From Caldisphaera sp046536515 (GTDB lineage Archaea; Thermoproteota; Thermoprotei_A; Sulfolobales; Acidilobaceae), in the NCBI RefSeq assembly GCF_046536515.1, contig NZ_JAWDMQ010000015.1:1-29807 (forward strand): a stretch of DNA of 29,807 bases, written 5' to 3'. Below are positions 6,620 through 15,070 of the stretch, one piece after another; position 1 is the first letter of the stretch; the number at the start of each line of letters is the position of its first letter. The notes under the pieces were generated by a model. The model ran no database searches and had not been told where the DNA came from. It worked only from the letters and a program-made list of their open reading frames with translations. The position numbers were made by a program, and so were the translations under genes.

Positions 6620-7377
6620 TGGGTAATATGGGAGGAAGTAGATCTATTAAAGCCAAAGCTGCTCCAATGTTTTGGCCTGTTCCAAGAAAGGTCAGACCAT
6701 GGACTGTTAAGCCCTCACCAGGTCCTCATAAAGTTGAACAAAGTTTACCATTAATGTTAGTTTTAAGGGATATATTAAAATATGCAGAATCTGGTAAGGA
6801 AGCTATTAAAATAATTGCAGAAGGAAAAATTAAAGTTGATGGAAAAGTAGTAAGAGATTATAAATATCCTTTAAGCGCCATGGATGTTTTGGAAATACCT
6901 GAAAATGATGAATATTATAGAGTAATTCCATATCCAACAGATTATCTTAGGTTGCATAAAATAACTAAAGAAGAGGCCAGTATTAAGCCTGTCAGAATAG
7001 AGAATAAGACTATAGTGAAGGGAGGGAATTTACAATTAAATCTTAGTGGAGGAAGAAATATATTAATTAAATTAAATGAAAAAGAAAAGAAAGATGTCCC
7101 CTATAATACATTGGATACCTTGTTATTAGATTTACTAAATCAAGAAATTAAGGATCACATACCATTCCAAATTGGTGATATTGCATTAATAGTATGGGGA
7201 AAGAACGTAGGTAAGTTAGGTAAGTTAGTATCTATAAATAAACAATGGGGTTGGAAGTGGACTTCAATAACTCTAGAAGGAAAGGGGGGTAAGAAAATAC
7301 AAACAGCTCTTGACTATGTATTAGTTATAGGAAAAGAGAAGCCAGTTATTACATTACCGGAGGAGATAGAATTATGA
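6619..7377 (+). CDS. rps4e: 30S ribosomal protein eS4
   Basis: Ribosomal protein shared by Archaea and Eukarya. The 252-aa product contains the N-terminal MGGSRSIKAKAAPMFWPVPRK-type signature, an S4-like RNA-binding segment (about residues 43-100, GKIKVDGKVVRDYKYPLSAMD), the central domain and a C-terminal KOW-type element (VGKLGKLVSINKQWGWKW). ATG 6619 overlaps the stop of uL24 and sits 7 bp after AAGGTG; a GTG one codon upstream is an alternative. It overlaps uL5 by 4 bp (ATGA), implying coupling. Confidence 0.93.
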   Translation: MGNMGGSRSIKAKAAPMFWPVPRKVRPWTVKPSPGPHKVEQSLPLMLVLRDILKYAESGKEAIKIIAEGKIKVDGKVVRDYKYPLSAMDVLEIPENDEYYRVIPYPTDYLRLHKITKEEASIKPVRIENKTIVKGGNLQLNLSGGRNILIKLNEKEKKDVPYNTLDTLLLDLLNQEIKDHIPFQIGDIALIVWGKNVGKLGKLVSINKQWGWKWTSITLEGKGGKKIQTALDYVLVIGKEKPVITLPEEIEL

Positions 7378-7934
7378 GCGTAGCTTTAGATGATAATGAG
7401 GTAAATAAGATATTAAAATCATGGGAAGAAAATCCCATGACAAAACCAAGAATAGTTAAAGTTACTGTAAATATAGCATTAGGTCAATCAGGCGAAAAGC
7501 TTGTTAAAATACAAGAATTGCTAACGCAGCTTACAGGTCAAAAGGCTTCTTTAAGAAGAGCTAAAAAAACAGTGAGACCTTTTGGCATAAGAAAAGGCGA
7601 GAACATAGCAACAATGGTTACATTAAGAGGGGAAAAAGCTTATGCCTTTTTAAAGAAGGCTCTGGAAGCAGTTGGATATAGAATTAAAAAGAACAGTATT
7701 GACAAATTCGGTAATGTAGGCTTTGGAATCACAGAATATATATTGTTGCCCGGCGCAAGATATGATCCAGAAATAGGTATTGTAGGGATGGATGTAATAA
7801 TAACAGTAGAAAAGCCTGGATATAGAATAGAAAAGAGAAAGATTAAAACATCTAAAATGCCAATAAGGCATAGAGTGAAGCCGGAAGAAACAATGGTGCT
7901 GCTTAGTAAAGAATTAGGGGTTACATTTATATGA
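7374..7934 (+). CDS. rpl5: 50S ribosomal protein uL5
   Basis: 5S rRNA-binding protein of the central protuberance that contacts the P-site tRNA elbow. The 186-aa product has the family segments MTKPRIVKVTVNIALGQSGE (about 22-41), LTGQKASLRRAKKTVRPFGIRKGE and GFGITEYILLPGARYDPEIGI, followed by a basic C-terminus. The start ATG overlaps the eS4 stop as ATGA. Confidence 0.95.
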   Translation: MSVALDDNEVNKILKSWEENPMTKPRIVKVTVNIALGQSGEKLVKIQELLTQLTGQKASLRRAKKTVRPFGIRKGENIATMVTLRGEKAYAFLKKALEAVGYRIKKNSIDKFGNVGFGITEYILLPGARYDPEIGIVGMDVIITVEKPGYRIEKRKIKTSKMPIRHRVKPEETMVLLSKELGVTFI

Positions 7935-7944
7935 GGTGAATGGA

Positions 7945-8109
7945 ATGGGAAAATACAAACCACCTAAAGTAAAAAGCATTGGGCGTGGTGCTCAGAAATG
8001 TCAAAGGTGTGGAACTAGGGACGCTGTTATTCAGAAGTATGGAATTTATTTGTGCAGACAATGTTTTAGGGAGGTAGCCCCATCGTTAGGATTTAAGAAA
8101 TATAAGTAA
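7945..8109 (+). CDS. rps14: 30S ribosomal protein uS14 (zinc-binding type)
   Basis: A 54-aa small-subunit head protein, translated as MGKYKPPKVKSIGRG and onward. Two CxxC pairs, CQRC (about residues 19-22) and CRQC (about 37-40), form the zinc ribbon of the C+ type uS14 found in archaea. Spacing fits the operon: it starts 10 bp after uL5 with GAGGTGAATGGA as Shine-Dalgarno, and ends 11 bp before uS8. The position between uL5 and uS8 is canonical. Confidence 0.95.
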   Translation: MGKYKPPKVKSIGRGAQKCQRCGTRDAVIQKYGIYLCRQCFREVAPSLGFKKYK

Positions 8110-8120
8110 GGTGATAAATA

Positions 8121-8516
8121 ATGGTAGATGTCTTGGCTTATCATTTGTCCTCAATAATGAACTCCGAGCTTAGAGGAGAAAGGGAGGTCGTATTGTTACC
8201 AGCTTCAAAGCTCTCAGCTTCAGTTCTTAGAGTTCTTCAGAAAGAAGGATATATAGGAGAATTTGAATATGTTGATGATGGTAGGTTTGGAAAGTTTAAA
8301 GTACAGCTATTAGGTAGAATTAATAAAATAGGCCCAGTTAGGCCGAGAGTTTCTATAAAATATAATGAATTATTAAGGCTTCCAGAGAACTTGAGAAGAT
8401 TTTTAGCAAGCAGGGATCTTGGTCACTTAATATTATCTACAAATCAAGGCGTTATGACACATAAAGATGCTCTTGTCAAAAAGACAGGAGGAGTTATAAT
8501 AGCGTACGTATATTAA
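8121..8516 (+). CDS. rps8: 30S ribosomal protein uS8
   Basis: 16S rRNA central-domain binding protein. The 131-aa product shows LAYHLSSIMNSELRGEREV at the N-terminus, the RVSIKYNELLRLPENLRRFLASRD middle and the C-terminal STNQGVMTHKDALVKKTGGVIIAYVY, the canonical rRNA-binding end. AAGGTGATAA provides the Shine-Dalgarno. It is the last gene of the block: in most archaea uL6, eL32, eL19, uL18 and uS5 follow, but here a terminator-like hairpin and an unrelated gene follow. Confidence 0.95.
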   Translation: MVDVLAYHLSSIMNSELRGEREVVLLPASKLSASVLRVLQKEGYIGEFEYVDDGRFGKFKVQLLGRINKIGPVRPRVSIKYNELLRLPENLRRFLASRDLGHLILSTNQGVMTHKDALVKKTGGVIIAYVY

Positions 8517-8519
8517 ATT

Positions 8520-8540
8520 TTGTTTTGTAAACAAGTTTTT
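8520..8540 (+). terminator. Hairpin plus T-run after uS8
   Basis: TTGTTT (8520-8525) pairs with AAACAA (8529-8534) around a 3-nt loop, followed by a run of five T. The position just after the uS8 stop suits transcription termination of the ribosomal operon. The A/T-only stem is weak. Confidence 0.35.
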
Positions 8541-8584
8541 ATTATTAATTAATAAAGCGAAATTTAAAATAGGAGGTCAAGTAG

Positions 8585-9754
8585 TTGGAAAAAAGTTTTG
8601 TATTTAATGAATGGTTTAATTATGAAAAATTTAAAATAGGCGACGTATATAAAAAAGAGATTTTAAATATACCAAGTTTTCCAGCAATAGCAAACAATAA
8701 TGGCATTTATGATATAAATATTGACAAAGATGTAAAGTTAACATGGTTGTGTTGTAATATTTATCAATTGAAAATTAACGGCGGAGGTTTGTTATCAAAG
8801 ATTCCAGAGAAGCCAATAAATAATTTATTTTTTAATTACAAAATCTATAACCCAAATACAACGATTAATAATGGCTATATAATAAACCCTTTTGGATTTG
8901 TTTCATATGCCCCAATTCTTAATGAGTTAAGTTATGGAAGTTGTTATAGTTATAAAGATAAAAAAATTTTTGTTCGTGTCTCTGATCCTTTTTCAATTGT
9001 AAAGTCACAGGAATGTCTAGAAGTAAAAAGAGCTCAAGTGAAAAATAATTATTATAGCATAGGTCCTTTGCAGTTTAATGTTATAGAGAGGTTCTCTTCA
9101 GGAAAAATAAATATATATGAAACAAATGTAGGAACTCTTTTTACTAACAATGATATAGCTCTATTATTTGATCATGATAATGAAGTATTTTTAAAAATAC
9201 CTTATCACGACATTTCATATCATATACTTTATCCTTTTAAGTTCTTTAAATTTCATTCGAGAAAATTAGATTTTAAAACAAATGCGTTTGTCTTAAATTC
9301 TGAGATAGGTTTTGTATCTAATTATGAAATTGAAATAAAATTTGAATCGGGAATATTAAACATAAATTCTAAAAAACCATTTTATATAGTAAAAGGAGGA
9401 ATTTTAAGATCTTTTAACGTATTAATGGAGATCAATACAAGCTTTCCCTATGGATATGAATTTATAAATAATATAAGGAGTGGTTATTCGTCTGTAGTAT
9501 TAAGAGGAATTACCAATAAAACAATAGAATTTGAAATATTTAATGTCTCTGACCACAATTCAATTATAGAAATATTACCTAAAACTAGAACAGAAAAAAT
9601 AGAAATATGCTCACATCTTGGATGTTATGATATATTAGATAGTTCAGGAATCTACAGAATACCATCACCTTCTGGTTGCTATTGCAAAGCGAAAATATAT
9701 TTAAGTCATGAATCCTCAATTAAAAATAAACTATTGAGCAATTTGAAGGGTTAG
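8585..9754 (+). CDS. unrecognised 389-aa protein
   Basis: I do not recognise this protein. It is rich in Asn, Ile, Tyr and Phe, with alternating polar/hydrophobic stretches suggesting an all-beta fold. No signal peptide or membrane segment is evident, and the N-terminus (MEKSFVFNEWFNYEKF) is not hydrophobic. Cysteines are at about 56, 57, 120, 144, 342, 347, 365 and 367; the last four (CSHLGC and CYC) could bind metal or form disulfides, which fits the adjacent disulfide oxidoreductase gene only as speculation. The start is TTG 8585 after a strong GGAGGTCA. Its 3' end overlaps the convergent oxidoreductase gene by 4 bp. A tentative alternative is a carbohydrate-active beta-sandwich protein; I have no motif to support that. 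Confidence 0.7.
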   Translation: MEKSFVFNEWFNYEKFKIGDVYKKEILNIPSFPAIANNNGIYDINIDKDVKLTWLCCNIYQLKINGGGLLSKIPEKPINNLFFNYKIYNPNTTINNGYIINPFGFVSYAPILNELSYGSCYSYKDKKIFVRVSDPFSIVKSQECLEVKRAQVKNNYYSIGPLQFNVIERFSSGKINIYETNVGTLFTNNDIALLFDHDNEVFLKIPYHDISYHILYPFKFFKFHSRKLDFKTNAFVLNSEIGFVSNYEIEIKFESGILNINSKKPFYIVKGGILRSFNVLMEINTSFPYGYEFINNIRSGYSSVVLRGITNKTIEFEIFNVSDHNSIIEILPKTRTEKIEICSHLGCYDILDSSGIYRIPSPSGCYCKAKIYLSHESSIKNKLLSNLKG

Positions 9755-10488
9755 ATTCCAGTTGCTTCTCCTTCTTCTTTTGGAACAATTTGTTTTAATT
9801 TATTCTCTGCAGCAGCCTTTATATATGTTATGAAGTCTTCTTCATAAGGAACTCCTACAAAAGATACTACGCCGTTTAAAGCTATTGCTGGTACGCTCAT
9901 AACGCCATATTTTTCAGCTATATCCATATTTTCGTAAGCTTCAACTGTTTCAGAGAGTATATTTGGATTGTTTTGTTTGTACGCTTCGTAAGCAAACATG
10001 TTTGATAATAGCACCGCATAAGGACAGTAGGGGCAAGACGGAGTTATAACAGTCTCTATATGTACTTTACCTTTTAATTTAGCTAGTTCTTCTCTAGTCT
10101 CTTTTTCTAAACCTGAATCATTCTCGCTTATTCTCATTATAGTTTCAATGAACCCTCTTATTTCTTCTCCTGCAGGTATTCCGCTATATTTTATTAATCC
10201 ACCTATAAGAGTTACTGCTGGAATTCTTTCAACTCCTTGTTTTTCAAATTCTTTTAAGTCTTCTTGATTTGATTTGTTATATATTTTAACCTCAATCATT
10301 TTTTTGCCATTTTTTGTAGGTGAGGCATTTGCTATGGTATTTATTAGTGTTATTGTGTCTTCACAAGTCTCGCATTCTTCTCCAACGAATATGCTTATAG
10401 TAACGGGGTTTACCATATATGCAAGGGTCTCTCTAAGCTCGTTTATAAACGATTCATCTAAATCTAAGTCATAATACTTTCCTGACAC
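9751..10488 (-). CDS. pdo: protein disulfide oxidoreductase (PDO), double thioredoxin fold
   Basis: Glutaredoxin-like PDO of hyperthermophilic archaea, which makes, breaks or rearranges protein disulfides in the cytoplasm. The 245-aa product has two thioredoxin-fold units. The first has the active site CETC (residues 39-42) and cis-Pro at about 90 (RIPAVTL); the second has CPYC (152-155) and a second cis-Pro segment (SVPAIAL). The second site is the classical one, while the first lacks the usual aromatic residue. GGGTGA overlaps a GTG at 10497, so the GTG three codons later (10488) is the preferred start. It is read toward the 389-aa gene, overlapping its end by 4 bp. Confidence 0.9.
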   Translation of the reverse strand: MSGKYYDLDLDESFINELRETLAYMVNPVTISIFVGEECETCEDTITLINTIANASPTKNGKKMIEVKIYNKSNQEDLKEFEKQGVERIPAVTLIGGLIKYSGIPAGEEIRGFIETIMRISENDSGLEKETREELAKLKGKVHIETVITPSCPYCPYAVLLSNMFAYEAYKQNNPNILSETVEAYENMDIAEKYGVMSVPAIALNGVVSFVGVPYEEDFITYIKAAAENKLKQIVPKEEGEATGI

Positions 10489-10529
10489 TTTTTTCACCCT
10501 ATCAGCATAATATTAGCTAAAAACCAGAG

Positions 10530-10537
10530 ATTATAAA
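10530..10537 (-). promoter_or_regulatory. TATA box of pdo
   Basis: On the minus strand this reads TTTATAAT. A start about 25 bp downstream (near 10508) gives a 20-nt leader that includes GGGTGA before the GTG at 10488. Confidence 0.45.
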
Positions 10538-10637
10538 CTCGCGTTAAATAAAATAATTTTTAATAAATTTGCTTTAAAAATGATGAAAGAAAATATTATT
10601 ATTTTGGAATTCATATAGACATTTTGGGCAAAAAATA

Positions 10638-11762
10638 GTGGAGGAAAATATCAAAAAACTAATAGTACTGATAATAGATATAGATGATGATATAGGCAGC
10701 GTTACTGGTAAATCTCTAATATTTGGAAGAGATGAGGTAATGAAAGCTGCGATTGATTTTGCAGAAAAAAGACCTGAAGATGCGGATACAAATGCTATAT
10801 TTGCAGGTCTTAATTTATATGAGAATTTAAGAACATCGAATAATGACACAGAAATTGCCATTGTAGGAGGTCATCCAACTAATAATATGCTGGCTCAGAT
10901 CTTAATTAAAGATAGAGTTAAGCAATTATTAGAAAAAATAGGTAATAAAAATGCAGAGTTTTATTTGGTAAGTGATGGAACTGATGAGCTCTTGGTAGCA
11001 GAAGTATTAAGGGATCTTGCACCAATAGCAGGGCTTAGAAGAGTTATTGTAGAACAGCATTTGGGTGTTGAAGGTAGCTATTTTTTATTAGCAAGGTATA
11101 TAAGAAAGGCTATAGAAGACCCTAAATATTCAAAATATTTCTTAGGCATACCAGGTATATTAGTTGCCTTATTTGGTATATTGTCTGTTTTCGGATACAT
11201 ATTGTTGGCATTAAAGATTATGCTAGCAATAATAGGAATTTTTTTGATAGTAAAAGGGTTCAATATAGAGGACAGAACGTATAACATATTAAAAGGATTT
11301 ACTAATTATTTGAGAGAGACTAGCCATTTCCAAATTGCTGGTATCGGCATACTTGGAGTTACAATTTTAGCCAGCGTTCTTGCTGGATATTATTCGGCAT
11401 TAAGCAAAGAAAACCTTATAACATTTTCTGGCAGTATAATAGCTAATTCAATACCTATTTTACTTGCGGGATTTACATTATATATAGTTGTTTCCAGAGT
11501 ATTTTATAAAGTAACAAAGAGCAACTTAAATATATTAAAAGAAACAGCATCTATAGCAATAATTATTTCTTTAGCATTAGCATTTTACCAACTGGGCATA
11601 ACATTGGAAAATTATGGATTAAAAGTAGGCATTATTACTGGATCAGTAGTAATTAATTTGTTTATAGGAAGCGGGTTCCTTTTATACAGCGTTGCAGGTG
11701 CAGGAATTGCAGCATTGATAGAATTGGCAGATTATTTATATTTTAGACGTTCAAAGAGGTAG
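10638..11762 (+). CDS. DUF373-type archaeal membrane protein
   Basis: The 374-aa product has an N-terminal soluble part of about 170 residues beginning LIVLIIDIDDDIG (an Asp-rich strand end) with GGHPTNNMLAQI and YLVSDGTDELLVAEVL, the pattern I associate with the archaeal DUF373 family of predicted membrane proteins. The C-terminal half has six or seven hydrophobic segments (roughly residues 168-186, 188-208, 235-255, 262-287, 300-320 and 325-360). The biochemical function of the family is not known to me. GTG 10638 is the only reasonable start; the GGAGG next to it lies inside the coding sequence, so it may be leaderless. The EndA-like gene follows after 9 bp and is probably co-transcribed. 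Confidence 0.75.
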   Translation: MEENIKKLIVLIIDIDDDIGSVTGKSLIFGRDEVMKAAIDFAEKRPEDADTNAIFAGLNLYENLRTSNNDTEIAIVGGHPTNNMLAQILIKDRVKQLLEKIGNKNAEFYLVSDGTDELLVAEVLRDLAPIAGLRRVIVEQHLGVEGSYFLLARYIRKAIEDPKYSKYFLGIPGILVALFGILSVFGYILLALKIMLAIIGIFLIVKGFNIEDRTYNILKGFTNYLRETSHFQIAGIGILGVTILASVLAGYYSALSKENLITFSGSIIANSIPILLAGFTLYIVVSRVFYKVTKSNLNILKETASIAIIISLALAFYQLGITLENYGLKVGIITGSVVINLFIGSGFLLYSVAGAGIAALIELADYLYFRRSKR

Positions 11763-11771
11763 AGAAATAAA

Positions 11772-12275
11772 ATGTCTAAAGAAAGCTACTTAGATTTAGT
11801 TATGGAAGACGGGAAGGTAGTAATTAGGACTTGCAATAACAAAGACTTCTGTGATCAATTAGAAAAAAATGGCCTCATTATAAATAATCGTTTAAATATT
11901 TTAGAAAGCCTATATTTAATTGCTATTGAAAGAGCCAATATAAATGGTAAAACTGGCTGGGAAAATGCATTAGAAATTATAAAATATTATAAGATACCTT
12001 TAAACTTATTTTTAGTTTATTTTGATTTGAGAAAAAGGGGAAGAAGAGTTTGGGAAGGTTCAAGAGATAATACTTTAATTTCTGAAACGCCTAATCTTAA
12101 AAAATTTGAAGTCTTGGTATTAGGAGAAGGCGATTTGATAACTACTTTTCAGATTACAGAATGGAGCGAGTTAGCTGTAGCAGATTCTCATATACCAGTT
12201 ATTGCTATAGTTGATAAAAATGGAGAAATAACATATTACGAGTCAAGATTATTTTATTTTGATTCAATATCTTAG
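11772..12275 (+). CDS. tRNA-splicing endonuclease-like protein, likely non-catalytic subunit
   Basis: The 167-aa protein resembles the C-terminal fold of archaeal EndA: PLNLFLVYFDLRKRGRRVWEG (about 75-95) matches the conserved YxDLRxRG region and VIAIVDKNGEITYYE lies at the end. The catalytic His and Lys expected between these segments are not obvious, because the usual HSKYLVHV-like region reads instead FQITEWSELAVADSHIPVIAIV. That fits the structural (beta) subunit of the crenarchaeal alpha2beta2 endonuclease, which cuts introns from tRNA and rRNA precursors with the catalytic subunit encoded elsewhere. The start is ATG 11772 with GAGGTAG upstream. Its end overlaps the convergent membrane-protein gene by 12 bp. 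Confidence 0.65.
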   Translation: MSKESYLDLVMEDGKVVIRTCNNKDFCDQLEKNGLIINNRLNILESLYLIAIERANINGKTGWENALEIIKYYKIPLNLFLVYFDLRKRGRRVWEGSRDNTLISETPNLKKFEVLVLGEGDLITTFQITEWSELAVADSHIPVIAIVDKNGEITYYESRLFYFDSIS

Positions 12276-13649
12276 CAATGATATAATTAGCAATGTAGAA
12301 ATCAGGCTTGGTATGAGTGTTGGAATTCTTCCTCTATATAATATAGAAACAGGTAGGACTGATAATGGAGAAAGAGAAGCTATGATTATTTTTGAAAAAT
12401 ATATCATGCTATAGTTGATTGGTATCAGCTGATTTGAATTAAGAAAAGTATTAGAAATAATATTTATAGCAAACAGAGATATTAATGGAGAAATAACTGC
12501 TATTGACATCATAAAAATTGACTGCGCTTTTATTGAGTCCGATAACCTTCTGGATTCTTCAATTATAAGTCTAATCCCTTCTATAGCATTGCTAACTCCT
12601 ATTTTTCCGGCTATTTTCTCTGATTCTAAAATAGCTTGAATTATATTGTTTGCTAATATTTTAGCTTTACTTAGCTCTAAATCAAACCTTTTTCCTATCT
12701 TAGCTTTCTCTGCAGCACTTCTTAAATTTAATAAAGCTATATCTATTTTTTCTTTTATTTTCTTGTTGTAAATTTCAATTATTGGAATACCTATTATAAG
12801 AGGAATTAATGAAAAATATAGCATGTTTTTTAATATGAGAAAAGAGGATATCAATGGAATAATTATTGATAATGTTTCAATATAATAATTATCTTGAGGT
12901 TCGCCTATTTTCGGCCTTAATAAGAGAAGAAGAACAGAAATTATAGGAATAAAAAATAATCCAAAAACTAATACTATAAATAATAGGTTTGAGCCGTTAA
13001 ATAAAATTAGTATTGCTAGCATACCTATTGACAAAATAATCCCTATGCTTATTTCAACAAGCTCCTTCCCAAGTTCTATATAGTTTTTCCACCTATCTCT
13101 TATACCATAAATTGCATATTTATACAATAGCGCAGTAATTCTGTTCTTTCGAGTTCCCATGTATTCGGATTGAACATAGTCTATAATAAGCCTCTTAAAC
13201 CTTAAGTTTGGCGTAGTTTCACCTAATTTAGATAATGCCTTTCTGCTATCCTGAGTAAAATTTAGAATAGTTTTTAGTCTATTGATTTCTTTCTTTATAT
13301 ATTTTAATTTTAAAGAATCGGGCATTGACAATAATAGATCAACAAGGTTCTTTGTTGTAAAGGCATATGGTATTAAGAAGGCTAAGAGAGAAGGCAGCTC
13401 GTTTTCTATTCCATTATTTAAAATCTTAAGCCAAATCTCAGGAATCCAAAAATCAGAAAAGAAAAACAACATTGAAGTCAGGCCTATTAAAAAACTTATA
13501 AAAAATTTATGTATTATTAATAAGTAAACTAAGATAAAAATCATAAAGAAAGATATTATTTTAAGTAATTTGCTAGCCTTTTTTATTAGAACAATAGTTT
13601 TTATATCTAATTTCAAGTAATCTAGCTTTTTGATATAAAGTTTTATCAT
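12264..13649 (-). CDS. TadC/ArlJ-type membrane protein of a type IV pilus-like system
   Basis: Polytopic inner-membrane platform protein of type II/IV secretion and archaeal pilus systems. The 461-aa product has about eight hydrophobic segments, grouped near residues 30-65, 190-240, 255-290 and 375-461, separated by a basic cytoplasmic domain (about 100-190) and a second one (about 295-370, with LRSAAEKAKIGKRFDLELSKAK). This duplicated T2SF-like arrangement is typical of archaeal TadC/ArlJ proteins. Its ATG overlaps the ATPase stop (ATGA), so it is the last gene of a three-gene operon. Sequence motifs are poor; the assignment rests on topology and neighbours. Confidence 0.8.
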   Translation of the reverse strand: MIKLYIKKLDYLKLDIKTIVLIKKASKLLKIISFFMIFILVYLLIIHKFFISFLIGLTSMLFFFSDFWIPEIWLKILNNGIENELPSLLAFLIPYAFTTKNLVDLLLSMPDSLKLKYIKKEINRLKTILNFTQDSRKALSKLGETTPNLRFKRLIIDYVQSEYMGTRKNRITALLYKYAIYGIRDRWKNYIELGKELVEISIGIILSIGMLAILILFNGSNLLFIVLVFGLFFIPIISVLLLLLRPKIGEPQDNYYIETLSIIIPLISSFLILKNMLYFSLIPLIIGIPIIEIYNKKIKEKIDIALLNLRSAAEKAKIGKRFDLELSKAKILANNIIQAILESEKIAGKIGVSNAIEGIRLIIEESRRLSDSIKAQSIFMMSIAVISPLISLFAINIISNTFLNSNQLIPINYSMIYFSKIIIASLSPLSVLPVSILYRGRIPTLIPSLISTLLIISLLRY

Positions 13650-15070
13650 AGTACATCTCCATATTTCTCTACATAGTATCTTGACAAAGCAACATAGAAA
13701 TCTTCCGGACTTTTCCCCATGTTATTTTCTAAGAACTCTATCCTGGATTTCAATTCTTCAGATATTTCGTTATAATTGAAGCCAAGCCTGTTGCTTGCAA
13801 TCTCTAGTTTTTTGCTTTTGCTTACAATGCTATCTATATCATTTTGTTGATAACCTAGTTTGTATACATTTACTAAATCCTCATTGTCTATTTCATCTAT
13901 TTCATATATCCTTCTTATAGCTTTTCCTCCTAAAGAAGGCAAGGTTCTTATTTGAATTATTGCTGTAATTGACTTTATGAAAAGAGGGGGCAACTTTATT
14001 GGTTCTAAACTAAGCCTCGATATTACGCCCTCGGGAGAATCTGAATGAATTGTGGTCATAGCTCCATAGCCGCTAGTTGCAGCTTGTGCAAGAACTTTTG
14101 CCTCCCTTCCTCTTACTTCTCCCACTATAACATAATCTGCCCTTCTTCTTAATGCATATTTTAGCAAATCCTCAAGACTAATTTCTTGAATTTCACTTCC
14201 AGGTAACTTAGGTCTTGTTATAAAAGAATCCCAATTTGGCGAAATAAGCTTTAATTCAGGGGTGTCTTCTATTGTAATTATCTTGCTATAAGGAGGTAAA
14301 ACACTTGCTATGGATTGCAAAAGAGTTGTCTTTCCGCTACCCATGCTTCCTGATATCATTAAAAATCCTTGAGCCTCTGCTAAAAGCCATATATATGCTG
14401 CTATAACAGGACTTAAGACCTTAGATGCTAATAGATCTGACATAGTTAACGGTTTTTCTGGATACTTTCTTAAAACAAAGTTACTACCAAAATGAGAAAT
14501 CTCATTAAGGAATGAGGCAGATATTCTATTTCCATCATCTGTTATACCCTCTACATAGGGAGTAGTGAGGCTGATTACCTTATTTGCCTTTCTAGCAAGC
14601 TCTATAACTAAAGAATCCGATTCTTCTTTTTCTAGTTTTATGTCAACTATGATCCATCTCGATGGAACTAATTTATGTATTGCGCTTATATTATTGGTAT
14701 AACCGTTATATGATATTTCATCTATGTGCGGATCTATAATCAACGGATAAATTTTTCCATATCCACTTTTATATTTATTAATTAGGTATCTCTCTTCTTC
14801 GTTTGTATCTTTTTTAATCCCTACTAGTAAATCCATATTAAATTCTATTTTTGGTTCATTTATGTAAAGGTGAACTAAATTGTCCTCTCCTCTATAGACA
14901 TAATAATTAACGGGGCCTACTTTATATTGAGCAATTACCGACCACTTTGGTGGATTTCTAGAAAGACGATTGTCCTCTTGATTATAAAAAATTTCTTTTT
15001 TATCTTCTTTGTTTAAATCATTTTTAATTATTCTGAAGGCTTTCTCTAAGCTTAGCCTCAATTTTATCAC
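13646..15070 (-). CDS. type II/IV secretion ATPase (GspE/ArlI family) for pilus assembly
   Basis: Cytoplasmic hexameric ATPase that powers pilin insertion or secretion. The 474-aa product has Walker A GSMGSGKTT (241-249), the Asp box TIEDTPELKL (about 266-275), Walker B VIVGE (314-318) and the His box SGYGAMTTIHSDS (333-345), all characteristic of the VirB11/GspE superfamily. The N-terminal domain (1-200) includes IYPLIIDPHIDEISYNG, as in archaeal members. The GTG start at 15070 overlaps the pilin stop (GTGA); a TTG at 15061 is an alternative, with GTGAT acting as Shine-Dalgarno. Confidence 0.93.
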   Translation of the reverse strand: MIKLRLSLEKAFRIIKNDLNKEDKKEIFYNQEDNRLSRNPPKWSVIAQYKVGPVNYYVYRGEDNLVHLYINEPKIEFNMDLLVGIKKDTNEEERYLINKYKSGYGKIYPLIIDPHIDEISYNGYTNNISAIHKLVPSRWIIVDIKLEKEESDSLVIELARKANKVISLTTPYVEGITDDGNRISASFLNEISHFGSNFVLRKYPEKPLTMSDLLASKVLSPVIAAYIWLLAEAQGFLMISGSMGSGKTTLLQSIASVLPPYSKIITIEDTPELKLISPNWDSFITRPKLPGSEIQEISLEDLLKYALRRRADYVIVGEVRGREAKVLAQAATSGYGAMTTIHSDSPEGVISRLSLEPIKLPPLFIKSITAIIQIRTLPSLGGKAIRRIYEIDEIDNEDLVNVYKLGYQQNDIDSIVSKSKKLEIASNRLGFNYNEISEELKSRIEFLENNMGKSPEDFYVALSRYYVEKYGDVL

